From NCBI GenBank assembly GCA_021786915.1, contig JAJYMP010000531.1:1-6940 (forward strand): 6,940 bases of DNA, in the 5' to 3' direction. Shown piece by piece: positions 1 through 5,234 of this stretch (position 1 is the first letter of the stretch; every line of letters starts with the position of its first letter). A model generated the notes under the pieces. The model saw nothing but the letters and a program-made list of their open reading frames with translations, was not told the origin of the DNA and made no database searches. The stretch is from Chloroflexota bacterium (GTDB taxonomy: Bacteria; Chloroflexota; Limnocylindria; Limnocylindrales; CSP1-4). The translations under genes were made by a program, and so were the position numbers.

Positions 1-1139
1 TCCGATCTCCGCTGATCGGTCGCGGCGAGGTCGAGCTGAACGGGCAGCGGCTGCCGGCGCTCCTCGCACTCCGGGAGGTGGGGCTGGAGCCGCTGGCGCT
101 CGAGGCGAAGGAGGGGCTGGCGCTCCTGAACGGGACCCAGATGATGGGCGCGCTGGCCGCTCTCTTCCTGGCCGACGCGGACCGCCTGGCGCGGACGGCG
201 AGCGTCGCCGCGGCGATGAGCGTCGAGGCGCTCCTGGGCACGGACGTCGCCTTCGCCGCGGCCTACCAGCTGGCCCGGCCGCACCCCGGCCAGGTGGCGG
301 TCGCGGCCGAGCTCCGCCACCTCCTGCGCGACTCTGGGCTCCAGCAGAGCCACCACGGGTCGGCGCACAAGGTCCAGGACCCGTACTCGCTGCGCTGCGT
401 GCCGCAGGTCCACGGCGCCGTCCGCGATGCGCTCGACCACCTCCGGCGCGTGCTCGACATCGAGCTGAACAGCGCGACCGACAACCCGCTCGTCTTCCCC
501 GAGGGCGGGGTGGCCGGTGAGGGGACGCTCGCGACCGGCGGTGGCCGGGTGATCAGCGGCGGCAACTTCCACGGCGAGCCGCTCGCCCTGGCCCTCGACT
601 TCGCCAAGCTCGCCGTCGCCGAGCTCGGTTCGATCAGCGAGCGGCGGACGGCGCTCCTGCTCGACGCGCGGCTGTCGGGTGGCCTGCCCCCGTTCCTCAC
701 CGCGGCCTCCGGGACGAACTCCGGGATGATGATCTACCAGTACACCGCCGCGGCCCTCGTCTCGGAGAACAAGGTCCTGGCCCACCCGGCGAGCGTCGAC
801 TCGATCCCGACCAGCGCGAACCAGGAGGACCACGTCTCGATGGGCTCGATCTCCGCGCGCCATGCGCGAGCGATCGCCGAGAACGTCGAGCGGGTGGTCG
901 CGATCGAGCTGCTCTGCGCGGCCCAGGGGCTCGACTTCCGGCTGGGGCTGGTCGCCGGGCCGGGGGCCACCGAGACCGGTGCGCCTCCGACCGCCTCGGG
1001 TGCCGGCGTGCGAGAGGCACACGCCCGGATCCGCGCCCGGATCCGCCACCTCGACCGCGATCGCGAGCCCGGGCGCGACATCGCGGCGGCCGTGGACCTC
1101 GTCCATTCGGGGGCGCTCGTGGACCTCGTCCGGCCCTGA
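1..1139 (+). CDS. hutH: Histidine ammonia-lyase, 3' part (5' end outside window)
   Basis: Deaminates L-histidine to trans-urocanate and ammonia, the first step of histidine degradation, in the cytoplasm as a homotetramer. The reading frame is open from base 3 to the TGA at 1137-1139, and the first visible residues (PLIGRGEVELNG) already match the mid-protein region. The N-terminus and the Ala-Ser-Gly triplet that makes the MIO cofactor therefore lie upstream of the window. Family landmarks seen: NGTQ at 129-140; YSLRC at 384-398, holding the Tyr and Arg that contact substrate; NSATDNPLVF at 468-497; GGNFHGEP at 558-581; and QEDHVSMG at 822-845 with the conserved active-site Glu. After a helix-rich tail the C-terminus has a Gly/Pro/Ala-rich insertion-like stretch (about 955-1005) before the usual ending that closes in LVDLVRP. 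No other hut gene follows; the next gene starts about 210 nt downstream and is unrelated. Phenylalanine/tyrosine ammonia-lyases share the fold, but these motifs fit HutH best. Confidence 0.93.
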   Translation, partial: RSPLIGRGEVELNGQRLPALLALREVGLEPLALEAKEGLALLNGTQMMGALAALFLADADRLARTASVAAAMSVEALLGTDVAFAAAYQLARPHPGQVAVAAELRHLLRDSGLQQSHHGSAHKVQDPYSLRCVPQVHGAVRDALDHLRRVLDIELNSATDNPLVFPEGGVAGEGTLATGGGRVISGGNFHGEPLALALDFAKLAVAELGSISERRTALLLDARLSGGLPPFLTAASGTNSGMMIYQYTAAALVSENKVLAHPASVDSIPTSANQEDHVSMGSISARHARAIAENVERVVAIELLCAAQGLDFRLGLVAGPGATETGAPPTASGAGVREAHARIRARIRHLDRDREPGRDIAAAVDLVHSGALVDLVRP

Positions 1140-1162
1140 GTCGGATCGGACAGTCTGACCCT

Positions 1163-1177
1163 GACCGTCATCCGGTC
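1163..1177 (+). terminator. Weak hairpin after hutH, possible terminator
   Basis: GACCG at 1163-1167 pairs perfectly with CGGTC at 1173-1177 around a 5-nt loop, 24 nt past the hutH stop. It is followed by a modestly T-containing stretch (aatttggtct) rather than a true U-tract. The stem has only 5 bp, so this is at best a weak intrinsic terminator. It fits the expected end of the hutH transcript before the next promoter. Confidence 0.25.
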
Positions 1178-1267
1178 CTCAATTTGGTCTCGCCCTCGAT
1201 CCGGCCGCCGGTGCGCACAGACGTTGACGCTCCGGGTCCCCTGACCGGCACATTCTTGCCACTAGGC

Positions 1268-1273
1268 TACAAT
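1268..1273 (+). promoter_or_regulatory. Candidate -10 box upstream of mfpsA
   Basis: TACAAT matches the sigma-70-type consensus TATAAT at 5 of 6 positions and sits in the only AT-richer patch of this GC-rich gap, about 75 nt before the mfpsA start. No good -35 lies at 16-18 nt: CTGACC at 1241-1246 is 21 nt away, and TTGACG at 1224-1229 is too far. The box is plausible but unsupported by a paired element. Confidence 0.35.
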
Positions 1274-1335
1274 TGTGGACCTGACGTCGTCTGAGCCCTG
1301 GCCCCGCGCGGCGCCGCCGTCCGCCTCGTCGCCAG

Positions 1336-1341
1336 AAAGGA
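1336..1341 (+). promoter_or_regulatory. Ribosome binding site of mfpsA
   Basis: AAAGGA lies 6 nt before the ATG at 1348. This supports 1348 over the later in-frame ATGs at 1375 and 1378, which would clip the strand leading into the conserved ISLHGY segment. Confidence 0.7.
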
Positions 1342-1347
1342 TCGCCT

Positions 1348-2709
1348 ATGTCAGCCCGACCTTCTCGACGAGTCATGATGATTTCCCTGCACGGCTATGT
1401 GTCGGGACAGGTGGAGCTTGGACGCCCGGACTCCGGGGGTCAGATCGTCTACGTTCTCAAGCTGTCCGAGAGCCTCGCCCGGCTTGGCTATCGCGTTGAC
1501 ATCTTCACCCGTCGGTTCGAGGACCAGCCGGCGATCGAGACCGTCGGCGAACGCGTCCGCATCGTCCGCATTCCATGCGCCGGACGGCAGCTCATCCGCA
1601 AGGAGTGGATGTGCGACGTCGTCCCCGAATGGGTTACCAATGCCGAGGCGTACATCCAGCGTCGCGGGCTCACCTATGCGTTCATGGACAGCCACTACTG
1701 GGACGCCGGCCTGGCGGGTGACGAGCTGGCGAGCCGCCTCGGGATTCCGCACGTCCACACACCGCACTCGATCGGCGCCTGGAAGCGCCGGAACATGGAA
1801 GGCGACCCGGCGGAGCTCGACCGGCAGTACAATTTCTCGCGCCGCATCCGTGATGAGCGCGCCATCTACGATCGCGCCGATGCACTCATTGCCACCACGC
1901 CGCAGCAGCGGGACATTCTCCTTGGCGAGTACGACGTGGAGCCGGGCAAGGTCGCGATCGTCCCGCCTGGCTACGACGACAGCCGGTTCTTCCCCGTCTC
2001 GGCGGCCACGCGGCAGGCGATCAAGCGCAAGATCGGGGTCGACGGCCCCCTCGTCCTTGCTCTTGGCCGCATTGCCGCGAACAAGGGCTACGACCTGTTG
2101 CTGCAGGCGATGCCGACCGTCATCGAACGCCTGCCGGACACCCGGCTGATGCTCGCCATCGGGTCGACGATCCCGACGCCCGGCGAGGCACGCCAGGTGG
2201 AGGAGCTGAGGCACCTGGCTGCCGAGTACGGCATCGCCGACCAGGTCCTGTTCCATGACTACGTGCCCGACGAGCTGCTGGCTGACACGTATCGCGCGGC
2301 CGATGTCTTTGCCCTCAGCAGCCGCTACGAGCCGTTCGGGATGACGGCTATCGAGGCGATGGCGTGCGGGACCCCCGCCGTGATCACGACCCAGGGCGGG
2401 CTCTGGGAGATGGTCGCCTGGGGTACCGAGGCCCTCTACGCCAACCCGCTGGACCCGCCGGCGTTCGGGCACGCCATTGCGACCATCCTCCAGTATCCGA
2501 AGATCGCGCGACAGCTGGCCCGCTTCGGATCCCACCGCGCCCGCGCAGCGTTCACTTGGAACGGGATCGCCCAGGAGCTCATCAACCTGCTCCAGGACGT
2601 CGGTGCTTCTCGGCGCGCCGGCCGGTCAGCAGGCCGGTCGGCAGTCCTGGCCGATGATCTGGAGAGGATGGAAACAGAACCCGAATGGGCACCTGTCGGA
2701 TCCTCGTAA
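1348..2709 (+). CDS. mfpsA: GT4 glycosyltransferase, probable mannosylfructose-phosphate synthase (sucrose-phosphate synthase-like)
   Basis: Probably transfers mannose from GDP-mannose to fructose-6-phosphate, giving mannosylfructose-6-phosphate in the cytoplasm. The 453-aa protein has the GT-B fold layout. The acceptor domain holds SLHGYV (13-18), the DSGGQIVYVL loop (29-38), TRRFEDQP (54-61), SHYWDAG (115-121) and HTPHSIGAWKRR (137-148). The donor domain has PPGYDDSRFFPVS (206-218), GRIAANKG (240-247, with phosphate-binding Arg241 and Lys246) and the EX7E motif in YEPFGMTAIEAMACGTP (Glu328, Glu336). As I recall it (no alignment run), Agrobacterium MfpsA has nearly the same length and shares TRRFEDQP, SHYWDAG, PPGYDD-RFFPVS and the C-terminal FTW-GIAQ; plant and cyanobacterial sucrose-phosphate synthases differ there. 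The tail after residue 418 is variable and Arg/Ser-rich. The phosphatase gene starts inside its last 25 nt, supporting a two-step pathway. UDP-glucose as donor, giving sucrose phosphate, is the main alternative. The family is secure; the exact substrate is inference. Confidence 0.82.
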   Translation: MSARPSRRVMMISLHGYVSGQVELGRPDSGGQIVYVLKLSESLARLGYRVDIFTRRFEDQPAIETVGERVRIVRIPCAGRQLIRKEWMCDVVPEWVTNAEAYIQRRGLTYAFMDSHYWDAGLAGDELASRLGIPHVHTPHSIGAWKRRNMEGDPAELDRQYNFSRRIRDERAIYDRADALIATTPQQRDILLGEYDVEPGKVAIVPPGYDDSRFFPVSAATRQAIKRKIGVDGPLVLALGRIAANKGYDLLLQAMPTVIERLPDTRLMLAIGSTIPTPGEARQVEELRHLAAEYGIADQVLFHDYVPDELLADTYRAADVFALSSRYEPFGMTAIEAMACGTPAVITTQGGLWEMVAWGTEALYANPLDPPAFGHAIATILQYPKIARQLARFGSHRARAAFTWNGIAQELINLLQDVGASRRAGRSAGRSAVLADDLERMETEPEWAPVGSS

Positions 2710-3404
2710 CAGACCTCGACGGGACGCTCCTTGGCGACGATGCCGCCCTTGCCCGGTTCCGCGCATGGCTGGCCCCCCGTCGCAACGACCACCGCCTGGT
2801 CTACGCCTCCGGCCGCCCGCTCGCCTCGGTCCAGGAGCTGGTTGCCGACGGAACGCTGCCTCGTCCCGACGCCGTGGTTTCCGGCGTCGGGACGGAGATC
2901 CACGATCCGGCCGGCCGGCCGTGGCCGGGCTGGCTCCAGCGGTTTGACCGCTGGCATGCCGATCGTGCCCGCGAGGCGCTCCGGTCGTTCCCCTGGCTCG
3001 AGCTCCAGGACGACGCCTTCCAGACTCGGCTCAAGGCAAGCTACGACGTCCGGACCCTGGCGGCCGAGGAGCTGGCGCCGATCCGGCGTGCGCTCGCCAC
3101 CGTCGACCCGGACGCCAGAGTCGTCTACAGCGGCGGGCGATATCTCGACATCTTGCCGCCCCACTCCGGCAAGGGTCGAGCCACCCGGTTCCTCGCCGAC
3201 GAATGGGCGATCCCGGCCTCGAACGTCCTCGCCTTCGGTGATTCCGGCAACGATGCGGAGCTCCTCACCTCCGGTTTCCGGGGCACGATCGTGGCCAACG
3301 CCCTACCGGAGCTCCGGCTGGCCGTCGGCGAAGACGTCTACCAGTCGCCCGAGCGGTTCGCCAACGGCGTGCTCGACGGCATTCGCTATTGGTCAGATCG
3401 CTGA
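2685..3404 (+). CDS. mfpsB: HAD-superfamily sugar phosphatase, probable mannosylfructose-6-phosphate phosphatase
   Basis: Probably removes phosphate from the product of the upstream synthase to release the free non-reducing disaccharide. The 239-aa protein belongs to the sucrose-phosphate-phosphatase group of HAD hydrolases (type IIB cap). All four HAD motifs are visible: DLDGT (10-14; Asp10 nucleophile, Asp12 acid/base), Ser42 in YASGRP, Lys163 in HSGKG, and the Mg-binding GDSGND (185-190). Family-typical segments are SGVGTEI (66-72), LKASYD (116-121), YLDILP (153-158) and the ending NGVLDGIRYW. The ATG lies inside the end of mfpsA with a 25-nt overlap in another frame. The purine-rich GGAGAGG at 2661-2667 is rather far (17 nt), so translation is probably coupled to mfpsA. 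Sucrose-6-phosphate phosphatase is the alternative name; the choice follows the synthase. HAD type and sugar-phosphate role are well supported, the precise substrate less so. Confidence 0.83.
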   Translation: MGTCRILVTDLDGTLLGDDAALARFRAWLAPRRNDHRLVYASGRPLASVQELVADGTLPRPDAVVSGVGTEIHDPAGRPWPGWLQRFDRWHADRAREALRSFPWLELQDDAFQTRLKASYDVRTLAAEELAPIRRALATVDPDARVVYSGGRYLDILPPHSGKGRATRFLADEWAIPASNVLAFGDSGNDAELLTSGFRGTIVANALPELRLAVGEDVYQSPERFANGVLDGIRYWSDR

Positions 3405-3429
3405 GGGGTGCCGGCGGCCCTGGCGCAGC

Positions 3430-4893
3430 TCAGTCCAGCACCTCCCCGACGGATCGGCCGAACGTCGAGATGGCGAGATCCACGAGGCGAGCGGCACCTC
3501 CGAACGCCGTGCACGAGATCGTCCGGCTGCCCTCGGCGATCCCCGGCAACCGGGCCGTAGCCGTTACCCGTTCGTCGGCCGCCAGCTCGAGGACCGATCC
3601 GTCGAGCACCAGCCGGAGGCGGACGACACCGTCCGGCGTCTGGGGCAGCACCGTCGACCCATGTTGGTCGCGCCCGGCCACCAGGACGCGTCCCATCCTG
3701 GAAACGGTGAGCCGGCGCTCACGGGGGTCGAATCGGATGTCCGCCGCCGTGCCGGAAACGCCCGCGACGTCGATGCGGATCGATGCCGCGCCGTCCGGGA
3801 CCAGGGTAGCCCGGAGCTCAAAGGGTCCTCCCTGGAACGTGTGCGCCCACGGCTCGCCGTCCCGGACCGCGACGTCGGGCAGGCGCGTGGGCGGGTCGGC
3901 CAGACGATCGACCTCGCCAGCCAGCGTGATCCTGAGGCGGCCCGCGGAGTCCAGCGTGAGGACGCGGGGTAGCGTCAGCGAGCCGGCCCACGTTCGCGAC
4001 GCCCCGCGGGCCGGCGGGTCCTCCGGGACCCAGCCGAACAGCAGCCGGCGCCCATCCGGGGCTGTTACCATGGCCGGGGCGTAGAAGTCCGGCCCGAGGC
4101 CGAGCCGCTCCGCGTGATGAACGACGAACCTTTGGCCGACGACCTGCCCCTCGAAGGCAACGACGTGGGCCGGCCGGACCGCCGGCGCCCGGTCGACCAC
4201 CGAGACGATCAGGACGTCCACGGTGCCGAGCCGGACGAGCTGCGGGCACTCCCAGCAGGGACTGTCGATGTCGTCGACGGCGAGAAAGGGCTCGGCGGCC
4301 ACGACGTCCTCGGTGGTGAGGAACGGGGCGACGTAGCGCCAGCCCCGCAGGTCCGCAGAGCGATAGAGCAGGACGGCGCCGCGACGGTCGAAGGTGCCGG
4401 CCCCGAGGAGCATCGCCCAGCCCTCGTCATCGCGCCAGACGAACGGGTCGCGGAATGCATCGGGCCGGATACCCGCCGGCGGTCGCTTGATGACGGGCCC
4501 GCCGGGATCCTTCGTCCAGGTGCGGAGGTCGTCCCGGCTCGTGGCCCGGCAGATGGATGCCACTCGCATACCCTGGCGACGGACCACGCCGGTGTAGAAG
4601 ATCATCGGCAGGCGGGAGTCGTCGACGACAAGGGAGCCCGACCAGCAGCCCAGGCGATCCGGCCCGCGCGCGCCTGGTTCGAGGGCGATCGGCAAGTGCT
4701 CCCACGTCATCAGGTCGGAACTGGCCGCATGCCCCCAGCGCATCCGGCCCCAGCGCGGTTGATCCGGCTCATGCTGGAAGAAGGCGTGCAGCCGGCCATC
4801 GTGGAAGGCGAGGCCGTTGGGATCATTCATCCAGCCGGACAGGGGCGTCAGGTGCAGCTGCGGTCGGTCGCCGTCGGTGCGCCGGGGAAGCAT
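3430..4893 (-). CDS. GH32 beta-fructofuranosidase (invertase / sucrose-6-phosphate hydrolase type)
   Basis: Hydrolyses beta-fructofuranosyl ends of sugars such as sucrose, sucrose-6-phosphate, fructans or related disaccharides. The 487-aa protein has a five-bladed propeller and a C-terminal beta-sandwich (about 340-487). The catalytic triad is complete: nucleophile Asp24 in WMNDPNG (21-27), transition-state stabiliser Asp149 in FRDP (147-150), and acid/base Glu215 in ECP (215-217). WGRMRWGHAASSDLMTW (48-64) and GCWSGS (82-87) are also typical. There is no signal peptide, since the WMNDPNG motif starts about 20 residues in; the enzyme is therefore cytoplasmic and should act on internal or imported sugar. 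Length is normal. The start has AGGGAG 6 nt upstream. The gene converges on mfpsB with 25 nt between stop codons and no clear terminator. A beta-fructofuranoside is what the neighbouring pathway would make, so breakdown of that product is an attractive but unproved role. sacA/scrB-like naming is possible; the substrate cannot be read from the sequence. Confidence 0.95.
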   Translation of the reverse strand: MLPRRTDGDRPQLHLTPLSGWMNDPNGLAFHDGRLHAFFQHEPDQPRWGRMRWGHAASSDLMTWEHLPIALEPGARGPDRLGCWSGSLVVDDSRLPMIFYTGVVRRQGMRVASICRATSRDDLRTWTKDPGGPVIKRPPAGIRPDAFRDPFVWRDDEGWAMLLGAGTFDRRGAVLLYRSADLRGWRYVAPFLTTEDVVAAEPFLAVDDIDSPCWECPQLVRLGTVDVLIVSVVDRAPAVRPAHVVAFEGQVVGQRFVVHHAERLGLGPDFYAPAMVTAPDGRRLLFGWVPEDPPARGASRTWAGSLTLPRVLTLDSAGRLRITLAGEVDRLADPPTRLPDVAVRDGEPWAHTFQGGPFELRATLVPDGAASIRIDVAGVSGTAADIRFDPRERRLTVSRMGRVLVAGRDQHGSTVLPQTPDGVVRLRLVLDGSVLELAADERVTATARLPGIAEGSRTISCTAFGGAARLVDLAISTFGRSVGEVLD

Positions 4894-4899
4894 CGCGGT

Positions 4900-4905
4900 C
4901 TCCCT
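4900..4905 (-). promoter_or_regulatory. Ribosome binding site of the GH32 gene
   Basis: On the minus strand AGGGAG precedes the ATG (4891-4893) with 6 nt spacing, which fixes the start of the fructofuranosidase. Confidence 0.7.
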
Positions 4906-4928
4906 GCCGTCTCGGCTCAGGGTTCTCC

Positions 4929-4961
4929 CACCCGCCCACGCCGGGCAGGTGGGCGAGGGTG
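4929..4961 (-). promoter_or_regulatory. GC-rich hairpin in the leader of the GH32 gene
   Basis: Bases 4929-4939 pair with 4949-4961 to form 11 bp, interrupted only by a 2-nt bulge (4955-4956), around a 9-nt loop. The structure lies 36 nt upstream of the fructofuranosidase start. It is the strongest inverted repeat in this gap. It could be an operator for a sugar-responsive repressor, or an RNA structure in the 5' leader that affects translation. No T-tract follows on either strand, so a terminator is unlikely. I do not recognise it as a known operator. Confidence 0.45.
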
Positions 4962-4993
4962 CGGTGATCGAGGCATGGTGTGAATGGTTCGGG

Positions 4994-5089
4994 TCAGGCA
5001 GCGTGGATCAGCGACGTGACGGTCAGCGTGGCAAGGAACAGGGCGTGAAGCCACGCGGATGGTAGAGTGCCGCGCCCGTTCTCGTCCAT
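4994..5089 (-). CDS. Possible 31-aa single-pass membrane peptide
   Basis: A short ORF begins at the ATG complementary to 5087-5089 and ends at a stop complementary to 4994-4996. It encodes a polar start (MDENGRG) followed by a hydrophobic run of about 18 residues beginning AWLHALFLATL. It lies in the same direction as, and about 100 nt upstream of, the fructofuranosidase gene. No Shine-Dalgarno is visible before the ATG, and a chance hydrophobic run is quite possible in GC-rich DNA. Nothing about it is recognised; it is listed because its composition differs from the Arg/Pro-rich shadow frames around it. Confidence 0.18.
   Translation of the reverse strand: MDENGRGTLPSAWLHALFLATLTVTSLIHAA
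5063..5068 (+). promoter_or_regulatory. Candidate extended -10 element
   Basis: TAGAGT preceded by TGG (5060-5062) reads as an extended -10 (TGnTAnnnT). It points toward the acetyltransferase gene, with the Shine-Dalgarno at 5120 downstream. No matching -35 is seen. Such a promoter would give a leader of about 160 nt before 5235. Confidence 0.25.
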
Positions 5090-5119
5090 CAGGTCGGCGT
5101 AGCCATGGCCGCAGCGCCC

Positions 5120-5147
5120 AGGAGGAACCGTTCGCATGAGGCCGTGA
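5120..5147 (+). other. Strong Shine-Dalgarno followed by a three-codon ORF (Met-Arg-Pro-stop)
   Basis: AGGAGGAA at 5120-5127 is the best ribosome binding site in the window, with ideal 8-nt spacing to the ATG at 5136. That ATG opens a reading frame of only three codons before TGA at 5145-5147. It is in frame with the acetyltransferase start at 5235. It may be a minimal leader ORF, the remnant of an earlier start truncated by the TGA, or chance. Confidence 0.3.
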
Positions 5148-5218
5148 GCGTTCGTGGAGGCGCCGGAGCCGGCCCTGGCCCCACCCCGTTCCTGCCTCCC
5201 GCCGGGCAGCGTCTGTCG

Positions 5219-5224
5219 TAGACT
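5219..5224 (+). promoter_or_regulatory. Candidate -10 box just before the acetyltransferase start
   Basis: TAGACT (4 of 6 to TATAAT) lies 10 nt before the ATG at 5235, and that ATG lacks a Shine-Dalgarno. The spacing would give a leaderless or near-leaderless transcript. No -35 is evident. Confidence 0.25.
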
Positions 5225-5234
5225 CCGGTTCGGC

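Noticed and set aside
1351..2535. 394-codon open frame on the minus strand, antisense to the glycosyltransferase gene
   Set aside because: Low-quality Arg/Asp/Gly-rich translation with no domain. The + strand frame has complete GT4 motifs, so this is a shadow of high GC content.
1348..2709. Sucrose synthase or ordinary cell-wall glycosyltransferase
   Set aside because: Sucrose synthase is far longer with an N-terminal regulatory region. The SPS-like acceptor motifs and the overlapping sucrose-phosphatase-type HAD gene argue for a sugar-phosphate synthase. Sucrose-phosphate synthase itself is kept open as an alternative.
3405..3429. Bidirectional terminator between mfpsB and the GH32 gene
   Set aside because: Only very short complementary stretches around gccggcggcc and no T-tract on either strand; nothing stronger than chance in 25 nt of GC-rich DNA.
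2731..3972. 413-codon open frame on the + strand across the phosphatase end and into the GH32 gene
   Set aside because: It runs out of frame through one real gene and antisense through another, and its translation is Ser/Arg/Pro-rich without motifs.
4114..4983. 289-codon + strand frame antisense to the fructofuranosidase
   Set aside because: No domain, Asp/Gly/Arg-rich composition, and the opposite strand encodes a full GH32 protein with intact catalytic residues.
5154..5234. Upstream GTG start adding 27 residues to the acetyltransferase
   Set aside because: No Shine-Dalgarno before GTG 5154, and the added residues are Pro/Arg-rich without domain character; the recognisable protein begins at the ATG at 5235.
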